Positions 32,262 to 40,450 of a DNA stretch of 64,000 bases are shown here, one piece after another (within the stretch, counting starts at the first letter, position 1; each line of letters begins with the position of its first letter). Origin of the DNA: Nonomuraea jiangxiensis (GTDB lineage Bacteria; Actinomycetota; Actinomycetes; Streptosporangiales; Streptosporangiaceae); NCBI RefSeq assembly GCF_900099965.1, contig NZ_FNDJ01000014.1:186001-250000 (forward strand). The letters are read 5' to 3'. The notes beneath the pieces were generated by a model. The model was not told the origin of the DNA, did not search any database, and worked only from the letters and a program-made list of their open reading frames with translations. Both the position numbers and the translations under genes were made by a program.

Positions 32262-32821
32262 CACGGTCAGAGGCCGTCGCTGACGCGGCCATCTCCCTGT
32301 TGGCCGAGCGAGGCATGCGTGGCCTCACCCACCGGGCCGTGGACGAGGCGGCGGGGCTGCCGTCCGGGTCCACGTCCAACCTGGCCCGCACCCGTGCCGC
32401 CCTGCTGGAGCTGGCGTTGGCGCGGCTGACCGAGCTGGAGATGCGGGCGCTGGCCCCGGCGTTGAGCGCCGGTCCGGGGGACCTGGCCGACCTGTCGGAC
32501 CTGCCCGGCAGGATGGCGGAGGCGATCCACATCCAGCTCAGCGACCGCAGGCGCACGCTGGCCCGCTATGAGCTGGCCCTGGAGGCCACCCGGCGGCCCG
32601 AGCTGCGCCGGATCTACGACCAGGCCGGGCGCCGCTTCCGCGACCCCGCCGTCGCCCTGCTGACGGCCCTGGGCTCGGCGGACCCGGTACGGCACGCGCG
32701 GCAGTTGGTGGCGTACGGGGAGGGGCTGATGTTCGATGCCATCGCCGGGGCCGGTGCCACGCCCACCCTGGCCGAGCTCGACGACGCCATGCGGGACCTG
32801 CTGGCCGGGATGCTGCGTTGA
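32258..32821 (+). CDS. TetR-family transcriptional regulator
   Basis: 187 residues from GTG. The N-terminal helix-turn-helix is visible: AVADAAISLLAERGMRGLTHRAVDEAAGLPSGSTSNLARTRAALLELALARL, a variant in which the usual Tyr-Tyr-His is Ser-Thr-Ser-Asn. The ligand domain is rich in Arg/Ala. It is divergent from the FAD monooxygenase and is a candidate repressor of it. The last 50 bp of the gene are repeated twice more after the stop. Confidence 0.85.
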   Translation: MTRSEAVADAAISLLAERGMRGLTHRAVDEAAGLPSGSTSNLARTRAALLELALARLTELEMRALAPALSAGPGDLADLSDLPGRMAEAIHIQLSDRRRTLARYELALEATRRPELRRIYDQAGRRFRDPAVALLTALGSADPVRHARQLVAYGEGLMFDAIAGAGATPTLAELDDAMRDLLAGMLR

Positions 32822-32920
32822 CCGAGTTCGACCACGCCATGCGCGACCTGCTGGCCGGGATGCTGCGCTGACCGAGTTCGACGACGCCATGCGGGACCTG
32901 CTGGCCGGGATGCTGCGCTG
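32771..32920 (+). repeat. Three tandem 50-bp copies of the TetR gene 3' end
   Basis: Units at 32771-32820, 32821-32870 and 32871-32920 share CGACxACGCCATGCGxGACC and CTGGCCGGGATGCTGCG. The first is coding; the other two follow the stop, each restoring a TGA at its end. The period is 50 bp, not a multiple of three. The rest of the gap to 33098 shows no gene. Confidence 0.95.
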
Positions 32921-33098
32921 ACCGAGCCGCACGTCGACGCCGTCACACGGAAGAACCGCTGACCGGTCGACTGTCGCTGCGACGCCCTCGTTGCCGTTGG
33001 CGTACGCCGGGAAGGTCCCGGCCCCGAACCACGCCTCGACGAGGTGCCGGCCGCGAACGCCGCCGGCCATGTCCCTCAACCGCAGTGATCCCGCCGGG

Positions 33099-33704
33099 TC
33101 AAACCGCATCCGGCCCGAACAGGCGGTCCAGGTGGTAGTCGATGATCTTGGTGGCGGCCTCGTGGCTGCGCTGCCCGCTGAGGACACTTGAGGTCAGGCC
33201 GTTGGCGAGAGCCAGCAGGCCGGCGACTTCGGTACGCGGGTCACGATCGGGGGCGATGTCCCCGGCCTGCTGCGCGGCGGTCAGCCTTGCGGTGAGGAAG
33301 TTTTCCAGTGCGTTCGGCAGGGTGAGCCCGACTGCGGCGAGCGCCGGGTCGGTGAGCGCGGCGGTGTAGTAGGCGGTCCAGGCCATGGAGTCCAAGGTGC
33401 TCTGCTCGTCGAAGGGCAGGATCGTGCCGAGGACGGCGGCGAAAACGCCTCGCGGTGTCAGCTCGCCCGCCGCGGCGGCCCGCTGCTTGACCCGGTGGTC
33501 CATGCGGGCACCCAACTCGGTGAGGCCGGACTCGAGCAGGGCCTGCTTGTTCGTGAAGTAGTACTGGACGACGCGCAGTGAGACCCCGGCCTCGGCGGCG
33601 ATCTCACGCATCGACACTGCCCGCAGGCCGCGGGTGCTGGCGATGCGCAGCAGCGCTTCGGTCAACTGGCGCCGCCGCGCATCATGATCAACCTGTCGGG
33701 GCAT
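33099..33704 (-). CDS. TetR-family transcriptional regulator
   Basis: 201 residues. The helix-turn-helix is LTEALLRIASTRGLRAVSMREIAAEAGVSLRVVQYYFTNKQALLES, with TetR_C-like helices after. It lies 9 nt downstream of the hydrolase in the same direction, so the two form an operon; the palindrome before the hydrolase is its likely operator and would give autoregulation. Confidence 0.88.
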   Translation of the reverse strand: MPRQVDHDARRRQLTEALLRIASTRGLRAVSMREIAAEAGVSLRVVQYYFTNKQALLESGLTELGARMDHRVKQRAAAAGELTPRGVFAAVLGTILPFDEQSTLDSMAWTAYYTAALTDPALAAVGLTLPNALENFLTARLTAAQQAGDIAPDRDPRTEVAGLLALANGLTSSVLSGQRSHEAATKIIDYHLDRLFGPDAV

Positions 33705-33713
33705 ACCCGTTCC

Positions 33714-34646
33714 CTACCCGTCGTTCGTGTTGTGCTTCGGCGTTGCGGTCCCGGGGCTCGCCTGGCCGGGAAAGGTGAGAATCCGCTCGGCGACCAGCTC
33801 CGGAGCTTCGACGGGCAGCGAGTGTCCCGTGCCGGGAACGATCTCCACGCGCCAGGAAGGCGCGATGTCGGCCAGCCGCGCGGCCACCGCCCGCGCGTCC
33901 AGCAGCGCGCTGCGGGCGCCCAGCAGCACCTGTACGGGCACGGACAGCTCGCGAATCTGCTCGTCGGTGTAGGCGGGCGGGATGAGCACGCGCCGGCGGA
34001 AGGACCAGCCGGCCCTCATCAGCCTCACCAGCCCATCCTCGCGCAGCACCCCGTTGCCCACTACACCGGCCATGCGGTGTCGCAACGTATGAGGAAGCAT
34101 GGAGGCGATGGCGCCGGCAGCGGCCCACCGGACGAACCGCCCGGTTATCGGCGCGAACCCGCCCGGATCCACCAGCGTCAGCGCCGCGACCCGGCCGCCC
34201 CCGCCGAGTTGCTGTTCCACCGCGGCCCATACCGCGGCAAAGCCCCCGGAGGAGAAACCCGCCAGGTGTGCGCGCTCGGCTTCGACCGCGGTCAGGACGT
34301 CGGTGACCCAGCCGCCGACCTCGGCGCTGGTCGCCAGCGTCCGTCTCTGGACCGAGCGGCCGGGCTCGCCGAGCGGGTCGACGGCAAAGACCGGGCGCGT
34401 GCGCGCCAGCGGTTCGATGTAGCGGTGCCAGCTCAGCGCGTTCCCACCGGCACCGGCCAGGAGGATCACGGGGTCTCCCTCGGCGGGCCCGGCCCGGTGG
34501 ATGCGCACAGTGCCGGCGCGGGTCTCCACGTCGATGGCGTCCACCGGCACCGGCCACAGCTCGCCGAGCACTCGGTCGTAGACGGCGTAGTACTTGTCGC
34601 GGGCAGAGTCGCTGGTGAAGCCCGACGGCCGGTCAGGAATGCGCAT
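33714..34646 (-). CDS. Alpha/beta-hydrolase
   Basis: 310 residues. The nucleophile elbow is HLAGFSSGGFAAVWA, the oxyanion strand VILLAGAGGNALSWHRY, and the catalytic His is in VPGTGHSLPVEAPELVA; the acid is probably the Asp in VLLGARSALLDARAVA. Shine-Dalgarno GGAGAGGGAG precedes ATG. Co-transcribed with the TetR gene at 33099. Substrate unknown, probably an ester or lactone that may also be the regulator's ligand. Confidence 0.88.
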   Translation of the reverse strand: MRIPDRPSGFTSDSARDKYYAVYDRVLGELWPVPVDAIDVETRAGTVRIHRAGPAEGDPVILLAGAGGNALSWHRYIEPLARTRPVFAVDPLGEPGRSVQRRTLATSAEVGGWVTDVLTAVEAERAHLAGFSSGGFAAVWAAVEQQLGGGGRVAALTLVDPGGFAPITGRFVRWAAAGAIASMLPHTLRHRMAGVVGNGVLREDGLVRLMRAGWSFRRRVLIPPAYTDEQIRELSVPVQVLLGARSALLDARAVAARLADIAPSWRVEIVPGTGHSLPVEAPELVAERILTFPGQASPGTATPKHNTNDG

Positions 34647-34667
34647 GGTGACTCCCTCTCCGGGAAT

Positions 34668-34683
34668 GGATACAGTCGTATCC
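34668..34683 (-). promoter_or_regulatory. Palindromic operator of the hydrolase-tetR operon
   Basis: GGATAC and GTATCC flank AGTC, giving a 16-bp hyphenated palindrome 21 nt before the hydrolase start, beside a minus-strand TTGATA that could be the -35 box. Confidence 0.55.
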
Positions 34684-34789
34684 TATCAAGTGCCGACGAG
34701 TCGCGGGAGTGTGGTGCTCGTCCGAGGCGGGGTTGAGGTGGGTTCGAGGGGTGGCGGGTTCTGGGAGCGATTGGTGGTCGGTCGAGGGG

Positions 34790-37291
34790 TCAGCAGGCGT
34801 CGTGGTAGGGCAACTCCGGCAGGTACCGGGCCCACTCCTGCGGTGAGAGCCCGCCGTACCGCGAGCAGATGTGCGCCGCCGGGTCCGCCGGGCTCGGTCC
34901 CGGCTCCAGTTCCACGGTGAGGACGACGCCCCGCCCCGCCAGCACCCGCACCCTCCGCCCGTCGGCGGTGAACGTGGCCTGCGCCGGGCGGTCGGCGCCG
35001 GAGGCGGGCACCTGGCGGTCGGCAAGCAGGGTTCCGTCGGACAGCCGCCACACCCGTACCCGATCATGGTCCGTGCTGGTCAGGAGCCGCCCGTCGGGGC
35101 TGAAGCGCGGATAGCCGGGGGAGGGCCGCAGCCGCCGGTACTGCGTCGGCACCCCGTCGAGCCAGTACACCTGGATGCCCGTCTCCTCCGCGATGGCCAC
35201 CCGCTTCCCGTCCGGCGCGAACGTCGTGTACTCCCACGGCATCCGCCCCAGCCACGGCGCCGCCGTCACCCGTCCCCGGTCCCTGACCTCCGACCTCCTG
35301 CCGTCGAACACCAGCGCCGTCCGGTCCCCTGGCCCGACCACGACGTACTCGTTCACGTACACGGCCCGCCCCGCCCGCAGGTCCCAGGCCCACCGCTCGC
35401 CCGACTGCCGCGCCGCCGCGAACAGCAGCCCGCCACCCGGGCTGAACCACGCCGACTGCTCCCCGGGGGCGCCGAGCCCGCGGCCGAAGGGCGGGCCCAC
35501 GATCGGGCCGGACACGTCCCACAGGTACGAGCGGTCGACCCCGACCAGCGCCAGCGTGCGGCCGTCCGGTGACCAGGCCATCGCCCGTACCGACTGCTCG
35601 GGCCCCGCCGTCCTGGCGAGCTCGCGGCCCGTGTTCACGTCGTACAGCCGGAGCGTGCCCTCCTCCAGCGCCGCGAGCCGGCCGCCGTCGGCGCTGAGGG
35701 CGTGCAGCGAGCGCGGCCCCGCGTGCGGGTCGGCGAACACCTCCACCGCCGCGTCCGTCGCCGTCAGCGCCCGGCGTGCCTCCGGGATGGGCGCCAGCCG
35801 CCAGGCGGCCAGGCTCAGCTTGCGGGCCGTCACCGGGTCGGCCAGCCGCAGCGCCTCCGCCCGCGACGCCGCCACCTTGGCCATCGTCTGGTCGAGCCGC
35901 CCGTCGGCGGCGCCCGCCTGCCAGAGCGCGAGCAGCACCACCACCGTCAGCAGCCCCGCCATGAGCGCCCACCGCCGGCGTGACCGCCTGCGCACCCGAC
36001 CGAGGCCCGCGTCCAGGAACGTCTGCTCGCCCGCGCTCAACGTCACCCGCCGCCGCCCGCTGGCCGCCCACGCCAGCGCCCGGTCCAGCGGCTCGCCCCG
36101 CCACAGCGCGGTCTCCCGCCGCCCGGCCGCCTCCCACCGCCGGGCCGCCCGCGCCAGCTCCCGGTGCACGGCCAGGCCGTCCCGCTCGCTGTCCAGCCAT
36201 TCATGCAGCCGCGTCCAGGCCCGCAACAGCCCGGCATGCGTGATGGCCAGCACCCCCACCGCCATGCCTCCCACGGTCGCGCCGCCAGCGCCTCCCAAAG
36301 CCGCGCCGTCCGTGCCTCCCACGGTCGCGTCGCCCGCGCCCTCCCCGCCGTCCGGCTCTGGCTCCTGGTCCTGGCCGCCCTCGTCGTTCGCCGCCCGGTG
36401 CGTGATCAGGCCCGCCTGCTCGTACGCCGCCAGCACCCGGTCGATCGCGGCCGCCTCCTCGGCGCTCCGCCCGGCCACCAGCTCCTCCCGGGACGCGGTG
36501 GTCACGGTGTCCACGCCGTCCGAGTCCACCCCCACCAGCCGCAGGAAGACGTCCGGCACCACATCCTGTTCCCCCGGCGCCAACCCCCGGTAGACGGCCT
36601 CGGCACGCACCCCGAGCGGCGGGTCGTCGATGGGCTCGGGAGGCAGCAGCCGGCCCTGCTGCGACTGGGGCGAGTCGAGCAGGGACATCAGGAGATGGCG
36701 GGCGTTCGGGCGGCGCTCGGGATCCGGGTGGAGGGCGGCGGCCACCAGCCCGCGCAGGGGCCGGTCCAGCCGCTCGCCCCCGCCTAATCGCTGCTCCGAC
36801 CCGTACGCGGCGAACACCAGCAGCCGCCCCCAGGCCAGCACGTCCTCGGCCGTCCCCGCGCCGTCACGCGCCAGCCCCAGCCCCACCAGCCGCGGCCCCT
36901 CGGCCCCCAGGACGACCTTCTCGGGGGTGAGCGCCCCGTGCACCGCGCCCGCCTCGTGCACGGCGGCCAGTGCCGTGGCCGTGGCGGCGGCCAGCCGGTA
37001 GAGGTCGTCGCCCGCGTAGGGGCCGTGCCCGTCGACGACCTGGCGCAGGGTGGGGCCCTCGATGTACTCGGTGACCAGGTAGGCGGGCTCCCCGTCCAGG
37101 CGGGCCTCGGTCAGCTTGGCGATCGACAGCGAGCGCACGTGCCCGGCCGCCTGCGCCGAGGCGGCGGCGCCGGGCGGCACCACGGCCAGGGCATGGCGGG
37201 TGCCCGACTCGTCGTAAGCCTCGCGGACGACGACCTGCCCGCCCCCGTCGAGCCGGGCGCCGAGCCAGTAGTCTCCCAGCCGATCACACAT
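34790..37291 (-). CDS. Membrane pseudokinase-WD40 protein (second copy)
   Basis: 833 residues, paralogous to the protein at 5842-9678 but shorter. The kinase fold (5-205) has no glycine loop (LDGGGQVVV), Val in place of the ATP-binding Lys near 37-38, H118-G119-A120 in place of HRD, and LVGLGLA in place of the DFG region. A helical linker carries a Gly/Ala-rich insertion (about 315-350). A membrane helix at about 435-460 (MAGLLTVVVLLALW) is followed by a WD40 propeller and the shared end LSPQEWARYLPELPYHDAC. Most of the protein would be outside the cell. Likely a sensor or scaffold. Confidence 0.85.
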   Translation of the reverse strand: MCDRLGDYWLGARLDGGGQVVVREAYDESGTRHALAVVPPGAAASAQAAGHVRSLSIAKLTEARLDGEPAYLVTEYIEGPTLRQVVDGHGPYAGDDLYRLAAATATALAAVHEAGAVHGALTPEKVVLGAEGPRLVGLGLARDGAGTAEDVLAWGRLLVFAAYGSEQRLGGGERLDRPLRGLVAAALHPDPERRPNARHLLMSLLDSPQSQQGRLLPPEPIDDPPLGVRAEAVYRGLAPGEQDVVPDVFLRLVGVDSDGVDTVTTASREELVAGRSAEEAAAIDRVLAAYEQAGLITHRAANDEGGQDQEPEPDGGEGAGDATVGGTDGAALGGAGGATVGGMAVGVLAITHAGLLRAWTRLHEWLDSERDGLAVHRELARAARRWEAAGRRETALWRGEPLDRALAWAASGRRRVTLSAGEQTFLDAGLGRVRRRSRRRWALMAGLLTVVVLLALWQAGAADGRLDQTMAKVAASRAEALRLADPVTARKLSLAAWRLAPIPEARRALTATDAAVEVFADPHAGPRSLHALSADGGRLAALEEGTLRLYDVNTGRELARTAGPEQSVRAMAWSPDGRTLALVGVDRSYLWDVSGPIVGPPFGRGLGAPGEQSAWFSPGGGLLFAAARQSGERWAWDLRAGRAVYVNEYVVVGPGDRTALVFDGRRSEVRDRGRVTAAPWLGRMPWEYTTFAPDGKRVAIAEETGIQVYWLDGVPTQYRRLRPSPGYPRFSPDGRLLTSTDHDRVRVWRLSDGTLLADRQVPASGADRPAQATFTADGRRVRVLAGRGVVLTVELEPGPSPADPAAHICSRYGGLSPQEWARYLPELPYHDAC

Positions 37292-37315
37292 GAAGGAGCG
37301 GATGCCGCCTTTCCG

Positions 37316-37891
37316 CTAACTGAGCAAGCGTGCCCGGTGCTGTGGCCATTCCTCTTCGAGGATGCCGAAACAGACCGTGTCGCGCCAGGTCCCGTCGGGC
37401 CTCTTGCGATGGCGGCGCAGCGTGCCCTCGTGCAGGCCGCCGATGCGCTTGATGGCGTTCTGCGACCTCAGGTTGAGGTTGTCGGTCTTGAGCAGGACCC
37501 GGTTGTAGCCGAGGCCGAAGGCGTGGTCGAGGAGCAGGATCTTGCAGCCGGTGTTCACCGCCGTACGCCAGACCGCGCGGCCGTACCAGGTCCAGCCGAT
37601 CTCGACGCTCTCGTCGAAGCCCGGCACGTCGCAGTACGTCGTCCAGCCCACGGCCCGCCCGCCCTCCTTGGGCACCACGGCCAGCGGGACGTGCCGGTCG
37701 TCGTCGATGAGGACGCCGGCGACCCGGGCCAGCTCCTCCTCGGTGCGCGGCGCCGGCACCGGCAGCCAGCGCCAGACCTCCTCGTCCCCGCCCCCGGCGG
37801 CGAACAGGTCGGGTACGTGTTCCAGGGTCAGCGGCTCCAGCCGGACGACGTCGTTCTCCAGCACCACGGGCGCGGGCAGCTTGGCGGTCAT
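37316..37891 (-). CDS. GNAT-family N-acetyltransferase
   Basis: 191 residues from MTAKLPAPVVLENDVVRLEPL. The RimJ/RimL-like layout shows EIGWTWYGRAVWRTAVNTGCKILLLDHAF, RVLLKTDNLNLRSQNAIKRIGGLHEGTLRRH and a typical end. ATG 37891 has no clear Shine-Dalgarno; TAGAGT 8 nt upstream suggests a leaderless mRNA. The longer frame to 38059 would run into the divergent dehydrogenase and its operator, so it is rejected. It stops 25 nt before the pseudokinase start. Confidence 0.85.
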   Translation of the reverse strand: MTAKLPAPVVLENDVVRLEPLTLEHVPDLFAAGGGDEEVWRWLPVPAPRTEEELARVAGVLIDDDRHVPLAVVPKEGGRAVGWTTYCDVPGFDESVEIGWTWYGRAVWRTAVNTGCKILLLDHAFGLGYNRVLLKTDNLNLRSQNAIKRIGGLHEGTLRRHRKRPDGTWRDTVCFGILEEEWPQHRARLLS

Positions 37892-37974
37892 GGCCGGCAA
37901 CTCTACGAGCGGGGCCGGGATCACGTTGATGGCCACTTGCCCGGCTTTACGAAAAACCACCTGTCGACACTCAT

Positions 37975-37988
37975 ACCGGCCGGTCGGT
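37975..37988 (+). promoter_or_regulatory. TetR operator of the acyl-CoA dehydrogenase operon
   Basis: ACCGGCCGGTCGGT, preceded by CAT, matches the site before the TetR gene at 42112-42125 in 12 of 14 positions. It overlaps a TAGGCT -10 box (37988-37993) that is 7 nt before ATG 38001, so repressor binding would block the promoter. Confidence 0.7.
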
Positions 37989-38000
37989 AGGCTCACTGCC

Positions 38001-39203
38001 ATGGACTTCGCCTTTGACACCGTCACCGAGGACCTGCGCGAACGACTGCTGCGCTTCATGGATGAATGCGTCTATCCCGCCGAGTCCGCCTTCGAGGAGC
38101 AGGCGGCGTCCAGCGGCTGGGGCCCGCCGCCGCTGATGGCCGACCTCAAGGACGAGGCCAGGAAGCGCGGCCTGTGGAACCTGTTCCTGCCCGGCGAGCA
38201 CGGCGCGGGCCTCACGAACCTGCAGTACGCGCCTCTGGCGGAGATCATGGGCCGGAGCCCCACCATCGCCCCGACGGCCACCAACTGCGCCGCCCCCGAC
38301 ACCGGCAACATGGAGGTGCTCTCCATGTTCGGCAGCCCGTGGCAGCGCGAGGAGTGGCTGACCCCGCTGCTCGACGGGGAGATCCGTTCCGCGTTCGCGA
38401 TGACGGAGCCCGACGTGGCCTCCTCCGACGCCACGAACATCGCCACCGCCATCGTCCGCGACGGCGACGAATACGTCATCAACGGTCGTAAGTGGTTCAT
38501 CTCCGGGGCGATGAACCCCAACTGCAAGATCCTCATCGTCATGGGCAAGACCAACCCCGACGCGCCCAAGCACCGCCAGCAGAGCATGGTCCTGGTGCCG
38601 CGTGACACGCCGGGTCTGGACATCAAGCGCGGCATGCACGTGTTCGGCTACACCGACGCCGACCACGGCGGCCACGCCGAGATCGAGTTCCGGGACGTAC
38701 GCGTTCCGGTGGACAACCTGATCGGCGAGGAGGGCGGCGGCTTCGCCATCGCGCAGGCCAGGCTCGGCCCCGGCCGCATCCACCACTGCATGCGCCTGAT
38801 CGGCATGGCCGAGCGCGCCGTCGAGCTCATGTGCAGGCGGGCGCTGGCCAGGACCACGTTCGGCAAGCCCGTCGCGCAGCAGGGCGTGGTCCAGGACTGG
38901 ATCGCCGAGTCCCGGATCAAGATCGAGCAGCTGCGCCTGCTCGTGCTCAAGACGGCCTGGCTCATGGACACGGTGGGCAACCAGGGCGCCCACACCGAGA
39001 TCCAGGCCATCAAGATCTCGACGCCGATCACCGTGGAGTGGATCCTGGACAAGGCCGTCCAGGTGCACGGCGCGGGCGGCGTCTCGCAGGACTTCCCGCT
39101 GGCCGGGCTCTGGGCCGGCGCTCGCGCGCTACGCCTGGCGGACGGACCCGACGAGGTGCACAAGCGGTCGCTGGCCTATCGCGAGCTCAAGGGGTACATG
39201 TGA
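38001..39203 (+). CDS. Acyl-CoA dehydrogenase
   Basis: 400 residues. FAD-dependent alpha,beta-dehydrogenation of acyl-CoA. FAMTEPDVASSDATNIATAIVRDGDEYVINGRKWFISGA is the flavin/substrate block, RTTFGKPVAQQGVVQDWIAESRIKIEQLRLLVLKTAW the C-terminal helical domain, and AVQVHGAGGVSQDFPLAGLWAGARALRLADGPDEVH the terminal signature. The start is a predicted leaderless ATG. It opens a three-gene operon and its stop overlaps the next start. Substrate class is not clear; the three-gene set suggests a branched or xenobiotic acid route. Confidence 0.92.
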   Translation: MDFAFDTVTEDLRERLLRFMDECVYPAESAFEEQAASSGWGPPPLMADLKDEARKRGLWNLFLPGEHGAGLTNLQYAPLAEIMGRSPTIAPTATNCAAPDTGNMEVLSMFGSPWQREEWLTPLLDGEIRSAFAMTEPDVASSDATNIATAIVRDGDEYVINGRKWFISGAMNPNCKILIVMGKTNPDAPKHRQQSMVLVPRDTPGLDIKRGMHVFGYTDADHGGHAEIEFRDVRVPVDNLIGEEGGGFAIAQARLGPGRIHHCMRLIGMAERAVELMCRRALARTTFGKPVAQQGVVQDWIAESRIKIEQLRLLVLKTAWLMDTVGNQGAHTEIQAIKISTPITVEWILDKAVQVHGAGGVSQDFPLAGLWAGARALRLADGPDEVHKRSLAYRELKGYM

Positions 39204-40366
39204 ACGAGCCTGAGATCAAGGAGCGGGTCGCGGCGTTCCTGGGGGAGCACGACCCGGCGGGGGATCGGCTGGAGTTCCTGCGGGCCAGGTTCGATGCCGG
39301 GCTGGCGTGGGTGTGGTTCCCCGAGGGGCTCGGCGGGCTGGGCGCGTCGCGGGAGCTGCAGCAGGTCGTGGACCGGGAGCTGGCGCACACGCCGCAGATC
39401 ACCAGCGGGGTCCAGGGCATCGGGCTGGGCATGGCGGCGCCGACGATTCTGGCGTTCGGCACCGAGGAGCAGCGGCGGCGGTTCCTGCGGCCGTTGTGGA
39501 CAGGGGAGGAGATCTGGTGCCAGCTCTTCAGCGAGCCGGGCGCCGGGTCCGACCTGGCCACGCTGGCCACCCGGGCCGTGAGGGACGGGGACGAGTGGGT
39601 GGTCGACGGGCAGAAGGTCTGGACGTCCGGGGCCCATCACTCCCGGTGGGGCATCCTCGTCGCCCGTACCGATCCGGACGTGCCCAAACACCGCGGGCTG
39701 ACGTACTTCGTGTGTGACATGCACGCGCCCGGTGTCGAGGTGCGGCCACTGCGGCAGATCACCGGCGAGGCCGAGTTCAACGAGGTGTTCCTGACTGGGG
39801 TGCGGCTGCCCGACGACCTGCGGCTCGGCGCGGTGGGCGACGGGTGGCGGGTGGCGCAGACCACGCTCATGAACGAACGGGTCGCCATCGGCGGGGCCGC
39901 TTCCGTGCGGCGGGGCGGCGGGATGCTGGGCGCGGTGCTCGACACCTGGCGCGAGCAGCCGGAGCTGCGTACGCACGACCTGCACCAGCGGCTGCTGGCG
40001 CTCTGGGTGGAGGCCGAGGTGACCCGGCTGTCCGGGGCGCGGCTGCGCGAGCAGCTCGTCGCGGGGCACCCCGGGCCTGAGGGCTCGGGGATGAAGCTGT
40101 CCTTCGCCAGGCTGAACCAGGCACTGTCGGGGCTCGACGTCGAGATGCGGCGCGACCTCGGCTACGACGACTGGGCGTTCCGCCGTTCGGAGACCGTCGA
40201 CTTCTACGGCCGCGGTCCCGGCTACCGCTACCTGCGGGCCAAGGGCAACTCGATCGAGGGCGGCACCTCCGAGATCCTGCGCAACATCATCTCCGAGCGG
40301 GTGCTCGGACTGCCCGCCGAACCCCGCGTCGACAAGGACGTGCCGTGGAAGGACCTGCCCCGATGA
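39200..40366 (+). CDS. Acyl-CoA dehydrogenase
   Basis: 388 residues from GTG 39200, which overlaps the previous stop as GTGA. ELAHTPQITSGVQGIGLGMAAPTILAFGTEEQ and WCQLFSEPGAGSDLATLATRAVRDGDEWVVDGQKVWTSGAHHSRWGILVARTD are the family FAD blocks. The end EGGTSEILRNIISERVLGLP is typical. Paralogous to, but clearly diverged from, the first gene; the two could act as separate dehydrogenases or as partner subunits. Confidence 0.92.
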   Translation: MNEPEIKERVAAFLGEHDPAGDRLEFLRARFDAGLAWVWFPEGLGGLGASRELQQVVDRELAHTPQITSGVQGIGLGMAAPTILAFGTEEQRRRFLRPLWTGEEIWCQLFSEPGAGSDLATLATRAVRDGDEWVVDGQKVWTSGAHHSRWGILVARTDPDVPKHRGLTYFVCDMHAPGVEVRPLRQITGEAEFNEVFLTGVRLPDDLRLGAVGDGWRVAQTTLMNERVAIGGAASVRRGGGMLGAVLDTWREQPELRTHDLHQRLLALWVEAEVTRLSGARLREQLVAGHPGPEGSGMKLSFARLNQALSGLDVEMRRDLGYDDWAFRRSETVDFYGRGPGYRYLRAKGNSIEGGTSEILRNIISERVLGLPAEPRVDKDVPWKDLPR

Positions 40367-40450
40367 CGCGGAGTGAACCCGACGCAGTGAGCGGAGTGGA
40401 CCGTGAGGGACGAGCGGGCCGCGTAGCGAATGAGGAGCGGTGAGCGACCA

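Noticed and set aside
40367..40450. Possible small gene between the second and third acyl-CoA dehydrogenases
   Set aside because: Only GAG/GTGAG-type low-complexity sequence; no Shine-Dalgarno-supported ORF of useful length.
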